A stretch of 64,000 nt of DNA from an uncultured Pelagibacteraceae bacterium (GCA_902629285.1 CACOQN010000003.1:49619-113618); one strand, 5' to 3'; counted from the first letter of the stretch, positions 41,658-52,381 are shown. The notes: generated from the sequence alone by a model not told the origin. Program-made: numbers and translations.

Positions 41658-42587
41658 ATGAAAATTTTAGGAATAGGAAACGCAATTGTAGATGTAATTT
41701 GCAAAGTTGAAGATAGTTTTATTACCAAAAATAATCTTACAAAAAGTACAATGAAATTATTTTTTGATGAAAATGAATTCAAAAATTTATTAAAAAATCT
41801 CAAAATAGAAAAGACTGTGTCAGGAGGATCTGTTGCAAATTCTATTGTTGGCATATCTCAACTGGGTGACAAGGCTGGTTTTATAGGTAAAATTTCAGAT
41901 GATGAATTTGGTACCAATTATGAGGAGGGGTTAAAAAAAGAAAATGTAGAGTACTTTTATTCTAAAAAAAAAGAACAATTACCGACGGGAACCTGTTTAA
42001 TATTAGTTACACCTGATTCAGAAAGAACAATGTGTACATTTCTAGGAACAGCTGGCAAAATTAATGAAAACGATGTCAGTACCGATGCAATTAAAAAAAG
42101 TGAAATAATATTTTTAGAAGGCTACTTATGGGATGAAGGAGAACCGAAGAAAGCTTTCGATAAAGCTATAAATAATGCAAACAAAGTTGCTATGTCTCTC
42201 TCTGATCTATTTTGTGTAGATAGACATAAGCCTAATTTTTTAAACTTAGTTAAAAATAAACTTGATATAACTTTTGCTAACGAACAAGAAATAACTTCGT
42301 TAATTGAAGCAAAAAGTTTTGATGAAGTTATAAACTTTTCAAAACAACTAAATAAATTAGTAATTGTAACAAGAGGCGAAAAAGGTGCGGTTGCAATTAA
42401 TGGTGATGAAGTTTTTGAAAGTAATATACATAAAAATCTTAGAATTGTTGATCTTACAGGTGCAGGTGATCTCTTTGCAGCTGGATTTTTACATGGTCAC
42501 ATTAACAAATTATCTATAAAAGAGTGTCTTGAAAAGGGTACTGAAATGTCAGCAAAGATAATACAGCAAATTGGAGCAAGAATTTAA
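41658..42587 (+). CDS. PfkB-family sugar/adenosine kinase
   Basis: ORF; GGSVANSIVGISQLG, DLTGAGDLFAAGFLHG. Confidence 0.9.
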   Translation: MKILGIGNAIVDVICKVEDSFITKNNLTKSTMKLFFDENEFKNLLKNLKIEKTVSGGSVANSIVGISQLGDKAGFIGKISDDEFGTNYEEGLKKENVEYFYSKKKEQLPTGTCLILVTPDSERTMCTFLGTAGKINENDVSTDAIKKSEIIFLEGYLWDEGEPKKAFDKAINNANKVAMSLSDLFCVDRHKPNFLNLVKNKLDITFANEQEITSLIEAKSFDEVINFSKQLNKLVIVTRGEKGAVAINGDEVFESNIHKNLRIVDLTGAGDLFAAGFLHGHINKLSIKECLEKGTEMSAKIIQQIGARI

Positions 42588-42588
42588 A

Positions 42589-42708
42589 TTAATTTTTCTT
42601 TCTTTTAAAACTTCCCTTACCTTTTTTGGGCTTAACTATTTTTGGTTTATACTTTTTGGTAAATAAATCTTTAGCAATAGGATTTTTCTTATTTAATTTG
42701 ATAACCAT
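42589..42708 (-). CDS. ArfA-like alternative ribosome-rescue factor (39 aa), absent from ORF track
   Basis: Manual translation MVIKLNKKNPIAKDLFTKKYKPKIVKPKKGKGSFKRKKN*; resembles the ArfA core N-x-I/V-A-x-x-L...F...V-x-KKGKGSY-x-RK. Confidence 0.7.
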   Translation of the reverse strand: MVIKLNKKNPIAKDLFTKKYKPKIVKPKKGKGSFKRKKN

Positions 42709-43270
42709 CTTTTTTACTAATTATAAATTTATTATCATGAAATAAATTGAAAATCTTTTTTCTTAATCGGTAGATATGAGTCTCAACAGTATGAGTTTCT
42801 ATGTCAGACTGATAGCTCCACACCTTCTCTTGCAATTCTTCAATTCTGACTGGTTTATTTGATTTTGATAAATAAGTAATTGTATTAATCTCCTTTTCAG
42901 TCAACTTAAGCTTATTATTGTTTTTTTTCATTTCTCTAGAATTTAAATCAATAGTATAATTATTTACTTTAAATTCAGACTGGCTATTAAATTGTATTTT
43001 TAAAAATTCGATATTTATCTTTTCAATTAAACTAAAAATATTTATTGGTATATTGTCTAAAATCAATTGATTACCAATATCTAAATATTTTTTATTAGAT
43101 ATAATTAAATAATTATTGAAATTTTTAACCGTATCATTCAGTTTACTGTCACTATCTACGTAAGTAATTTTAAAATTTAAATCTGGTCCTAGTTCTTCAA
43201 GAATATGATATAGTGCTGTAAATTTATATATTATTAAATTCTGTGACCTCACAAAAAGAGAATATGACAA
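42689..43270 (-). CDS. OmpR-type winged-helix protein with degenerate receiver-like N-terminus
   Basis: ORF; C-term LTEKEINTITYLSKSNKPVRIEELQEKVW...THTVETHIYRLRKKI...GYQIK; start TTG 43270 or GTG 43252. Confidence 0.78.
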   Translation of the reverse strand: MSYSLFVRSQNLIIYKFTALYHILEELGPDLNFKITYVDSDSKLNDTVKNFNNYLIISNKKYLDIGNQLILDNIPINIFSLIEKINIEFLKIQFNSQSEFKVNNYTIDLNSREMKKNNNKLKLTEKEINTITYLSKSNKPVRIEELQEKVWSYQSDIETHTVETHIYRLRKKIFNLFHDNKFIISKKDGYQIK

Positions 43271-43758
43271 TTTTTGTAAAAAATAAACATACTCTTCAAA
43301 TAGATGATTTTAAATTTAAGTGTTGTATTGGAAAAAGAGGTTTAACAATCAATAAAAAAGAAGGTGATCAAAAAACACCAAAGGGAGTTTTTGAAATTGA
43401 GAATCTATATTTTAGGAAAGATCGTATAAAAAAACCCTCTTCTTTACTAAGGTGCATCAAAATCCAAAAAAATATGGGTTGGTGCAATGATATTAATATT
43501 CAAAAAAAATATAACAAACTTATAAAAATTGAAAAACAAATAAAACATGAAAAATTAATGAGAAAAGATTACAAATATGATTTATTAATTCCAATAAAAT
43601 ATAACTTTAAAAAAACTATCATTGGTCTAGGAAGTTGTATTTTTATCCACCTTACAAAAAATTATAAACCGACAGCAGGATGCATTGCTTTAAAGAAAAA
43701 AGATTTTTTAATATTGCTTAAATTAATTAACAAAAAAACAAAAATAAAAATTTCTTAA
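43264..43758 (+). CDS. L,D-transpeptidase (YkuD/ErfK-type)
   Basis: ORF; KTPKGVFEI, GSCIFIHLTKNYKPTAGCIAL catalytic motif. Confidence 0.85.
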   Translation: MTIFVKNKHTLQIDDFKFKCCIGKRGLTINKKEGDQKTPKGVFEIENLYFRKDRIKKPSSLLRCIKIQKNMGWCNDINIQKKYNKLIKIEKQIKHEKLMRKDYKYDLLIPIKYNFKKTIIGLGSCIFIHLTKNYKPTAGCIALKKKDFLILLKLINKKTKIKIS

Positions 43759-44414
43759 TTTCTCTGACCAAAAATACTAGATCCAATTCTAACATATGTA
43801 GAATGATATTTGACAGCTAAAAGAAAATCCGAAGACATACCCATACTTAATTCAGTAAAACCAAAAGATTGATTTAATTTTTTCATCTCTCCAAAATAAA
43901 CTTCTGGATCAGTATTTGCTGGAGGAATGCACATTAATCCTATTAAATCTAAACCAATTTCTTTACAATAAGAAACTAGATTATGTACCTCATTTTTATG
44001 TATCCCAGATTTTTGATTTTCATCACCAATATTTACCTGCAAAAATATTTTAATTTTTTTGTTTATTTTATTTTGTTCATCTACAATTTTTTTTGCAAGT
44101 TTTTCACTATCAACAGAATGAATATAATCAAATAACTCTACTGCAAATTTAACTTTGTTGGTTTGCAATTTCCCAATCATATGCAATTTAATTTCTGAAT
44201 TAGTTTTTTTTATTTCTGTCCATTTTTCAATTGCTTCCTGAACTTTATTTTCACCGAAATTTACATGACCATTTTCAATAAGAGGTAAGATTTTATCAAT
44301 TTTAAATGTTTTCGAAACTGCTATAATTTTTGGATAATTATTAATATTTAAATTATTTAAACAAACTTTAATGTTATTTTCTATATCTAATAAATTCTTT
44401 AAGGTGATATGCAT
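43755..44414 (-). CDS. yggS: YggS-family pyridoxal phosphate homeostasis protein
   Basis: ORF; IIAVSKTFKID, FGENKVQEAIEKW, SMGMSSDFLLAVKYHSTYVRIGSSIFG. Confidence 0.95.
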   Translation of the reverse strand: MHITLKNLLDIENNIKVCLNNLNINNYPKIIAVSKTFKIDKILPLIENGHVNFGENKVQEAIEKWTEIKKTNSEIKLHMIGKLQTNKVKFAVELFDYIHSVDSEKLAKKIVDEQNKINKKIKIFLQVNIGDENQKSGIHKNEVHNLVSYCKEIGLDLIGLMCIPPANTDPEVYFGEMKKLNQSFGFTELSMGMSSDFLLAVKYHSTYVRIGSSIFGQRN

Positions 44415-44939
44415 ATTAAAATGATTACTAAATATTACTTTATAAACAAATTTGAAACAAATAATATTGATAGATTAGACAAACAAACTGCTGTTATTTA
44501 TAGAAATTATAATTCAAAACTTATTAATAATGAGCTTATCTTAAAAATAAAAAGATATTGTCAAAAGAAAAAAATAAAATTTTATTTGTCTAACAATATT
44601 AAGCTTGCAGTAAAGCTAGGACTAGATGGTGTATATATTCCATCTTTCAATAGATCGACAAAACATCTATCTTTTTCCTTAAAAAAGAATTTCATTATTA
44701 TGGGATCAGCTCATAATATTAAAGAAATTAAGATCAAAGAAAAGCAAGGCGTTAATAAAATATTTATTTCATCTATATTTAAAAAAAACAAAAACTACTT
44801 AGGGATTATTAAATTTAAGTTAGTTTCAAATTTAACAAGTAAAAAGGTTGTTGCTTTAGGTGGTATATCTAAAAAAAATTTAAATAAACTTAGACTATTA
44901 AATAATTTTGAATTTGCTGGAATATCTTACTTTGAATAA
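44409..44939 (+). CDS. ThiE/TenI-like protein
   Basis: ORF; LGLDGVYIP, IIMGSAHNIKEIK, VVALGGISKKNLNKL phosphate-binding motif. Confidence 0.7.
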   Translation: MHIKMITKYYFINKFETNNIDRLDKQTAVIYRNYNSKLINNELILKIKRYCQKKKIKFYLSNNIKLAVKLGLDGVYIPSFNRSTKHLSFSLKKNFIIMGSAHNIKEIKIKEKQGVNKIFISSIFKKNKNYLGIIKFKLVSNLTSKKVVALGGISKKNLNKLRLLNNFEFAGISYFE

Positions 44940-44942
44940 AAA

Positions 44943-44967
44943 AAAAGGCCCCTAAAAGGGGCCTTTT
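44943..44967. terminator. Bidirectional intrinsic terminator between convergent thiE-like and porin genes
   Basis: AAAAGGCCCC-TAAAA-GGGGCCTTTT perfect hairpin; long T-run on the minus strand. Confidence 0.9.
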
Positions 44968-44988
44968 CAAATAATTATCTAAACTAAA

Positions 44989-45963
44989 TTAGAATGCAAA
45001 TGTAGCAGATAGTGCCCATCTTTCAACGTCACCACCTGTTGAGCTTTCTGTATTAGTATTATTTTTTCCAGTAAACTCATACTGAGTAGCTGAAATTGTT
45101 ACACCACCTGTAGTGTAAGAAACATTAATTGCTTCAGCTTCTTCGTCTACAGTTTGAGTAGCTGTTTCTCTTGTTTCAGAACCATATGATACTGATAAGT
45201 CATCACTTACAGTGTAAGCAATTTGCCAAGAGTCAGTTTCTACATCGTCCTGAGTACCATCATTTACTGAATAGTCATACTCATTGTTTGAAGCGCTCAA
45301 TGTGAACGATCCAAAAGCATACGATGCTTTCATTACTGTTTGTTCTGCAGTAGTACCAATAGTTTCAGTGTCACCAACACCAAAGTCTACAGTTAAACCT
45401 TCAACGCCAGTAAATCCTACTGAGAATGAAGTTGCAGATGGTCCACCAGCAGATCCTGGAGAATAACCAGCTTTGATTGTTAGATCATCCATCAAACTTG
45501 GAAGTGTGTACAACATGCTGTTGTTACCAGCTTCAGCTGCAGGAGGTGATCCAAAACCTGAACCATTATCCCATAAGTCACCAGCAGCTGTAGTATCAAT
45601 AGCTGAAGAAGCAGAAGATCCGCCCTCACCAGAGAATTTTAAGCTACCTAATCCATCTGAACTAACTGTTACAGAGTGACTGTCAAACGGACTGTTATCT
45701 AACTGCGCAGCAGTTGATTTAGTTGAGTCATCGTTTTGGTCAATTACCATTGATAATGAAACATTCATTCCATTATCTAATTCACCTGAACCTGAGAAAG
45801 TTAACTGATTTCCCATTGTCCAAGATTTTCCAGAAGCAGTCTTACTTGTATTTTTAAGACCGATACTAGCACCACCAGATACTGACATTTCGCCAGCAAC
45901 TGCAGATGTAACTACAAGCGAACTCGCTAATGCAGTTAAACCTACTTTTTTAAATTTGTTCAT
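44989..45963 (-). CDS. Outer-membrane porin
   Basis: ORF; signal peptide, repetitive beta-strand sequence, C-terminal Phe (ALSATFAF); strong SD (AAGGAG). Confidence 0.88.
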   Translation of the reverse strand: MNKFKKVGLTALASSLVVTSAVAGEMSVSGGASIGLKNTSKTASGKSWTMGNQLTFSGSGELDNGMNVSLSMVIDQNDDSTKSTAAQLDNSPFDSHSVTVSSDGLGSLKFSGEGGSSASSAIDTTAAGDLWDNGSGFGSPPAAEAGNNSMLYTLPSLMDDLTIKAGYSPGSAGGPSATSFSVGFTGVEGLTVDFGVGDTETIGTTAEQTVMKASYAFGSFTLSASNNEYDYSVNDGTQDDVETDSWQIAYTVSDDLSVSYGSETRETATQTVDEEAEAINVSYTTGGVTISATQYEFTGKNNTNTESSTGGDVERWALSATFAF

Positions 45964-46170
45964 ATTAATTACTCCTTAAAGTTTGTTAATTATTAATAAT
46001 AAACATTGCATAATTAACACTTGTTAAAGTATTTTTTCCAAAAATATGCTCTAAAAACACATTAAAAATACAACTGTTGCATTTTTACATCACTTTTTGC
46101 CCCATTTTTACTTAAATTTTAGGAAATATTTAAATATGCTGTATAAGCGAAACTAACAATTAATATCAAA

Positions 46171-46743
46171 ATGACTTTTGCAAAAATCTTTAAAATATTA
46201 AGTTTTTTAATAGTTGGCTGCATTTTTTTAATTGCATGCAACGGCAAAATTCCTGGGGCTGATGCTAGAAAATTTCCAGCTGATCCAAAACAACGAGTTA
46301 AGAAAAATCTTGAAGAAGGAAGAGGTTTTACCCTTAACAAGGCATTTGGCAATGCAACACGCGGCGGTACATTTGATTTTGCAAGCTCAAATGAGTTATG
46401 GAGAGCTTCTTTAGATGTAATAGATTTTATGCCTTTGACTTCAGTTAATTATAGCGGAGGTATTATCATTACAGATTGGTATTCTGATGGAAATAGTTCG
46501 AGTGAAAGTATAAAGATTTCAATAAGATTTCTTACAAATGAAATTAGATCAGATGCTTTAGATATAAAAATATTTACAAGAAAATGTTTAGAAAACTTAA
46601 TGAATTGCAAAATAATTGAAACGGATAAAATTTTGATGAACGAATTAAAAAAAGAAATTTTAAAAAAAGCAGCTCGTTATGCAGAGCAAAAGAAAGATAA
46701 AAATTTTAAACCTTATAAAAACGAAATGTTTGGTATCGAATAA
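46171..46743 (+). CDS. DUF3576-like lipoprotein
   Basis: ORF; lipobox LIAC; PGADARKFPADPKQRVKKNLEEGRGF; upstream of leuS. Confidence 0.8.
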   Translation: MTFAKIFKILSFLIVGCIFLIACNGKIPGADARKFPADPKQRVKKNLEEGRGFTLNKAFGNATRGGTFDFASSNELWRASLDVIDFMPLTSVNYSGGIIITDWYSDGNSSSESIKISIRFLTNEIRSDALDIKIFTRKCLENLMNCKIIETDKILMNELKKEILKKAARYAEQKKDKNFKPYKNEMFGIE

Positions 46744-46771
46744 TAGTAATTAAAAAATCAAGAATTGTTCT

Positions 46772-49306
46772 GTGGAAAGATATAATTTTAAATCTATCGA
46801 AGAAAAATGGCAAAAATTTTGGGATGAAAAAAAAACTTTTTCAACCAAAATAGATAAAAGTAAAAAAAAATTTTACTGCTTGGAAATGTTCCCATACCCT
46901 TCTGGAAAAATTCATATGGGACATGTGAGGAATTATACAATAGGTGATGTTTTAGCCAGGTATAAAGCTTTAAAAGGATATAATGTACTACACCCAATGG
47001 GTTGGGATTCATTTGGTATGCCAGCAGAAAACGCTGCTAAGCAGAATAATTTAGATCCAAAAACATGGACTGAAGCAAATATATCCAAAATGAAATCACA
47101 ATTAAAAAAACTGGGGTTATCCATTGATTGGGACAGAGAAATATCAACATGTTCAGATGATTACTACAAGCACCAACAAAATTTTTTTTTAGAACTTCTA
47201 GAAAAGAAATTAGTTTATAGAAAAGAAAACTATGTGAACTGGGATCCAATTGATGAAACCGTACTTGCAAATGAGCAAGTAATTAATGGAAAAGGTTGGC
47301 GTTCTGGAGCTCTTGTTGAAAGAAAAAAATTAAGCCAATGGTTTTTTAATATATCTAAATTTTCTCAAGATTTATTAGATGGATTAAATCAATTAGAAAA
47401 ATGGCCAAATAAAGTGAAGACAATGCAGAAAAATTGGATTGGAAAATCATTTGGTTGTGAAATAGATTTTAAAATTGAGTGTCAGTTACCTATTAAAAAG
47501 ATCAAATGTTTTACTACAAGACCAGACACTCTATTTGGTTTTTCATTTCTAGCTTTATCTGTGGATCATGAAATTTCTGAATTTTATAAAAATAATAAGG
47601 AATTTGTAAAATTTAAAGAACTTTGCTCAAAAACTGGCACTACAGAAGAAGCGATAGCTGTAGGAGAAAAAATTGGTTTTAAAACTGATATGCATGCAAT
47701 AAATCCATTAAATCCTAAAGAGAAAGTTCCTGTTTACTTTGCTAACTTTGTTTTAATGGATTATGGATTTGGGGCGGTATTCGGGTGTCCTGCTCATGAC
47801 CAAAGAGATTTTGATTTTGCAAAAAAATATAAATTGAATATTAAAACTGTGGTTCGGCCTAAAGATGAAAATGACGCTTACGAAGTAGATAAAGAAGCTT
47901 ACGCAGGTCCAGGAATTTTAATAAACTCTGATTTTCTTAATGGTCTTGAAGCACCAGATCAATCTATTTTAGAAACGATTAAAATTTTAGAAACAAAGAA
48001 GTTAGGTAAAAAACAAATAAATTTTAGACTAAAGGATTGGGGAATATCTCGACAAAGATATTGGGGGTGCCCGATACCAATTGCATACGATGAAAAAGGC
48101 AAAGTTCATCCGATCCCAAAATCAATGCTACCTGTAAAACTACCAGAAAAAGTTGATCTTAAAGTTAAAGGAAACCCTTTGGATAGTCAGCTAGATTGGA
48201 AACAAATAAATATAAATGGTAAGATATTAACAAGAGAAACAGACACATTGGATACATTTGTTTGTTCATCTTGGTACTATCTAAGGTTCTGCTCACCTAA
48301 AGAAAAAAGTTATGGATTTAATAAAGAAGAGGTTGATTATTGGATGCCAGTCGACCAATACATTGGTGGAATTGAACATGCTATATTACATTTGCTGTAT
48401 TCAAGGTTTTTTATGCAAGCTCTTTCTTTTAAAAATCAGGAATTTTCTTTAAAAGAACCATTTGATGGACTTTTTACTCAAGGCATGGTTTGCCATGAGA
48501 CATATAAGGACCCTGATGGAAACTGGGTGAGTCCAGATGAAATAAAAATTATCGATGGGAAAAAATTTCTTAAAAAAGATAATTCTAAACCAATAACCGT
48601 GGGATCATCTGAGTCCATGTCTAAATCAAAAAAAAATACTATTGATCCAGAAGATATTATTTCAAATTATGGCGCAGACTCAGCAAGATTGTTTATTCTA
48701 TCTGATAGCCCACCCGAAAAAGATATACAGTGGTCTGAAGAAGGGATCATATCTTCTTTTAAATTTGTTCAAAAGTTATGGAATTTAAATATAAAAATTT
48801 TAAATGAAATAAATAAAAACCATAAATTAGATTGTGATAATGAAATTGAAAAAAGAACTAATTTATTCTTAAAAAATATTACAAACAATTTAGAAGAATT
48901 TAGTTACAATAAAATCATTGCAAATTTGCATGAAATATACTCTTTTTTTATAAAACAAATTGAAAAGCCATACAAGAAAGAGACGTTGGTTGAAAATTTT
49001 AAAAAAATATTAATATGTATGACGCCAATAATTCCTCATTTCGCATATGAATGTCTACATCAATTGAATATAAAAAAAATAGATTGGCCAAATTATGATG
49101 AAACAATTCTTGTTAAAGACACTATTAATGTTGTAATCCAAATTAATGGAAAAAAAAGGGGGTTAATAAAATCTAAACCTAATCTATTAGAAGAAAATCT
49201 ATTTGAAATAATTACAAAAGATGAGAAATTAAATAAGTATTTAGAAAATAAAAATGTAAAGAAAAAAATTTATATTAAAGATAAATTAATGAATATAATC
49301 ATTTAA
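46772..49306 (+). CDS. leuS: Leucyl-tRNA synthetase
   Basis: [29 protein letters not shown]. Confidence 0.97.
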   Translation: MERYNFKSIEEKWQKFWDEKKTFSTKIDKSKKKFYCLEMFPYPSGKIHMGHVRNYTIGDVLARYKALKGYNVLHPMGWDSFGMPAENAAKQNNLDPKTWTEANISKMKSQLKKLGLSIDWDREISTCSDDYYKHQQNFFLELLEKKLVYRKENYVNWDPIDETVLANEQVINGKGWRSGALVERKKLSQWFFNISKFSQDLLDGLNQLEKWPNKVKTMQKNWIGKSFGCEIDFKIECQLPIKKIKCFTTRPDTLFGFSFLALSVDHEISEFYKNNKEFVKFKELCSKTGTTEEAIAVGEKIGFKTDMHAINPLNPKEKVPVYFANFVLMDYGFGAVFGCPAHDQRDFDFAKKYKLNIKTVVRPKDENDAYEVDKEAYAGPGILINSDFLNGLEAPDQSILETIKILETKKLGKKQINFRLKDWGISRQRYWGCPIPIAYDEKGKVHPIPKSMLPVKLPEKVDLKVKGNPLDSQLDWKQININGKILTRETDTLDTFVCSSWYYLRFCSPKEKSYGFNKEEVDYWMPVDQYIGGIEHAILHLLYSRFFMQALSFKNQEFSLKEPFDGLFTQGMVCHETYKDPDGNWVSPDEIKIIDGKKFLKKDNSKPITVGSSESMSKSKKNTIDPEDIISNYGADSARLFILSDSPPEKDIQWSEEGIISSFKFVQKLWNLNIKILNEINKNHKLDCDNEIEKRTNLFLKNITNNLEEFSYNKIIANLHEIYSFFIKQIEKPYKKETLVENFKKILICMTPIIPHFAYECLHQLNIKKIDWPNYDETILVKDTINVVIQINGKKRGLIKSKPNLLEENLFEIITKDEKLNKYLENKNVKKKIYIKDKLMNIII

Positions 49307-49759
49307 ATGAGAAAAAGTTTAGTTCCAATATTATTTTTAATTGTAGCAAGTTGTGGTTTTACACCAATGTATAATACATCTGAAAAAGTAGATTATAATA
49401 TCAATTTGATCGAGGAAAAAGGTGATGGTGTAATTAATAATAAAATTATTTCTGAAATTTCTAGACTAACAGATAAAAATTCAAAAAAAATTTACAATAT
49501 CAAATTAACTACAAAATACTCAAAATCAATTATATCTAAAAATGCTAAAGGATCTGCAACAAACTATGAAATAAGTGTTGATTCAAATTTTAATATTGAA
49601 TACGAAAATAATGTGAAAGAAATTAATATAAATGAAAAACAAAATATTAAAAAAATTACAGATATATTTGAACAGAGAAATTATGAAAATACACTAAAAA
49701 ATAATTTTGCTATATCGATTGTTAATAAACTAAATATTGAGTTATTAAGTATAAAATGA
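49307..49759 (+). CDS. lptE: LPS assembly lipoprotein LptE-like
   Basis: ORF; short lipoprotein SCGFTPMY; between leuS and holA. Confidence 0.78.
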   Translation: MRKSLVPILFLIVASCGFTPMYNTSEKVDYNINLIEEKGDGVINNKIISEISRLTDKNSKKIYNIKLTTKYSKSIISKNAKGSATNYEISVDSNFNIEYENNVKEININEKQNIKKITDIFEQRNYENTLKNNFAISIVNKLNIELLSIK

Positions 49760-50748
49760 TTTTAAAACAATATGAAGTTTCAAAAATCAACACAAAAAAT
49801 TTTCCGATAATATTGTTTTATGGCCAGAATAATGGAGCTAAGGAAGAAGAAATATTAAAGTTAATAGAAAAAAATAAAGACAAAAAGCATAGTACATATG
49901 AGGAAAAACAAATTTTAGAAAACTATGAAACATTTTATAATGATATAGCTTCAGATTCTTTGTTTGGTGAAAAGAAAATTTTCATAATAAAAAGAGTAAC
50001 AAACAAATTAGTTAAAATTTTAGAGGAAATACTTGAAAAAGAATTTACAAATTTTTTATTAATTCTTGATTCAGCAATTCTCGATAAAAAATCAAAATTA
50101 AGAAATCTTTTTGAAAAAGATAAAAGACTTATATGTATTCCTTTTTATGAAGATAATATTGCTCAGTTAACTCAAATAGCAAATAATTTTTTTAAGAAAA
50201 TTAATTTTCCCATATCACAATCAAACATTAACTTAATAGTAAATAAATCTAATGGAGATCGTGGAATTTTAAAAAATGAATTAACAAAAATTGAAATGTT
50301 TGTTCAAAACGATAAAAAATTAAACACATCAAATCTTTTGAAACTAATAAATATTGCAGAAAATTTAAGTATTTCAGATTTAGTTGATCAATGTCTTGCT
50401 AAAAATGAAAAAAAAATAATCAGTATTCTTAACGAAAATAATTTTAGTAGTGAAGATTGTGTTGTTATTGTGAGAACCTTTTTAAACAAGTCAAAAAAAA
50501 TTCTCAAGCTTGCAGATGAATATGAAAAAAATAAAAATTTAGATCTAACAATTTCATCAGCAAAACCCCCTATTTTTTGGAAAGATAAGGAAATTACTAA
50601 ACAACAAATTTCAAAATGGAATACTGAAAATATTAAAAATTTAATTTATAAATTATTTGAGATAGAGTTTTTAATAAAAAAAAATTATCAAAATTCTGTA
50701 AATTTAATTACAAACTTTATTTTTGAACAATGTTCATCTAAGAACTAA
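49756..50748 (+). CDS. holA: DNA polymerase III subunit delta
   Basis: ORF; FYGQNNGAKEEEIL, NKSNGDRGILKNELTKIEMF. Confidence 0.88.
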   Translation: MILKQYEVSKINTKNFPIILFYGQNNGAKEEEILKLIEKNKDKKHSTYEEKQILENYETFYNDIASDSLFGEKKIFIIKRVTNKLVKILEEILEKEFTNFLLILDSAILDKKSKLRNLFEKDKRLICIPFYEDNIAQLTQIANNFFKKINFPISQSNINLIVNKSNGDRGILKNELTKIEMFVQNDKKLNTSNLLKLINIAENLSISDLVDQCLAKNEKKIISILNENNFSSEDCVVIVRTFLNKSKKILKLADEYEKNKNLDLTISSAKPPIFWKDKEITKQQISKWNTENIKNLIYKLFEIEFLIKKNYQNSVNLITNFIFEQCSSKN

Positions 50749-51587
50749 TAATTTGACTTAATAATATCTATAATTTTATTTAATTGATCTAAATCTTTAT
50801 ACTCAAAAGCAATTTTACCCTTATTTCTTTTATTATTTTGAATATCTACATTAAGACCAATTTTGTTCGCTATAGATAATTCAAGAGCTAAGATGTTTGA
50901 GTCTTTTCTTACTTTAGATCTATTCCTTTTATTTTTAAACAATTTAACAAAATTTTCTGATTGCCTTACAGAAAGTTTCTTTTCTATAATTTTATTTGCA
51001 ACAAAACTTGCATTATTTAAACCAACTAATATTTTAGCGTGCCCTGTACTTAATTTTTGAATTTCTATTAATTTTATAACATCACTAGGTAAAGTTAAAA
51101 TTCTTAATGAATTAGATATATAGCTTCTACTTTTACCAATAAATTTAGAAACCTTTTCTTGATCATAAGAAAATTCATCTATTAAACGTTTGTAACCTTG
51201 AGCTTCCTCAAGTGGATTTAAGTCATTTCTTTGAACATTTTCGACTATTGCAAATTCTAAAGATTTTAAATCATCTGCCTCAGTTATGACAATAGGAACA
51301 TTGTGCAGACCAGCTCTTTGTGCTGCTAGCCATCTTCTTTCACCAGCAATTATTTCAAACTTTGTTCTATCATCTTTTGAATTTCTAACGATTATAGGCT
51401 GTATCATTCCTCTTTCTTTAATTGAATTTGTGAGATCTTCTAAACTAGCTTCATCAAATATTTTTCTTGGTTGATACTTGTTTGGGATCAGATCACTAAT
51501 TGATGCAAGATTTTTTTGAGGTTCAATTTTTGTCTCACCAATCAACGATGAAAGTCCTCTTCCTAACCCTTTTTTTATTTTATCCAT
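50745..51587 (-). CDS. parB: Chromosome partitioning protein ParB
   Basis: ORF; KGLGRGLSSLIG, GERRWLAAQRAGLHNVPI, NPLEEAQGYKRL. Confidence 0.97.
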   Translation of the reverse strand: MDKIKKGLGRGLSSLIGETKIEPQKNLASISDLIPNKYQPRKIFDEASLEDLTNSIKERGMIQPIIVRNSKDDRTKFEIIAGERRWLAAQRAGLHNVPIVITEADDLKSLEFAIVENVQRNDLNPLEEAQGYKRLIDEFSYDQEKVSKFIGKSRSYISNSLRILTLPSDVIKLIEIQKLSTGHAKILVGLNNASFVANKIIEKKLSVRQSENFVKLFKNKRNRSKVRKDSNILALELSIANKIGLNVDIQNNKRNKGKIAFEYKDLDQLNKIIDIIKSNY

Positions 51588-52381
51588 TAAGCAGCACTTC
51601 CAATTTTTGCTTCTTGATTCATAAATTCGTCTGTAAAACTAAAGTAAGATTTGCTGCCAGGACATGTCTTATCGTAGATCAATACTGGCACACCATGAGA
51701 AGGTGCTTCTGATAGCCTGACATTCCTTGGTATGACAGTTGAGTAAACTTTTTCACTAAAATAATCCCTAGCTTCTTTCTCAACTTGAGATGAAAGCTTA
51801 TTTCTTTTGTCATACATAGTTAAAAGTATACCCCTGATTTTCAAATCTGGATTTAGACTTACTTTTATCCTTTCGATAGTTTTCATTAGCTGTGTTAAAC
51901 CCTCTAAAGCAAAAAATTCTGTCTGAAGTGGGACCAATAGAGAATTTGAACTCACAAGTGCCATTACTGTTAGTAAACTTAATGAAGGTGGGCAATCGAT
52001 TAGAACATAATCATATAATTCTCTAGAAACGTTTAAATATGCGGTTAATTTAGTCTTTAATATAAAAGCCCTGTTTCTATCGTCAGCCGTCTCTACTTCG
52101 AGGCCTGATAAATCTACGTTAGATGTGATAATATCCAAATTCTCGAACTGTGTTTTTTTAATTACCTGACTAATTTCTTTAGTTCCATTTAATACTCCAT
52201 AAATTGTATCACTTGAGTTATCCATATTGGATAATCCCAGACCTGTTGTGGCGTTGCCTTGTGGATCTAGATCAATTACTAAAATTTTTTTGTCTAATTG
52301 AGATAATCTTGCTGCAAGATTTATTACCGTAGTGGTTTTTCCAACCCCACCCTTTTGATTAATTACTGAAATTATTTGCAT
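51587..52381 (-). CDS. parA: Chromosome partitioning ATPase ParA
   Basis: ORF; INQKGGVGKTTTVINLAA, DLDPQGNATTGLG. Confidence 0.97.
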   Translation of the reverse strand: MQIISVINQKGGVGKTTTVINLAARLSQLDKKILVIDLDPQGNATTGLGLSNMDNSSDTIYGVLNGTKEISQVIKKTQFENLDIITSNVDLSGLEVETADDRNRAFILKTKLTAYLNVSRELYDYVLIDCPPSLSLLTVMALVSSNSLLVPLQTEFFALEGLTQLMKTIERIKVSLNPDLKIRGILLTMYDKRNKLSSQVEKEARDYFSEKVYSTVIPRNVRLSEAPSHGVPVLIYDKTCPGSKSYFSFTDEFMNQEAKIGSAA

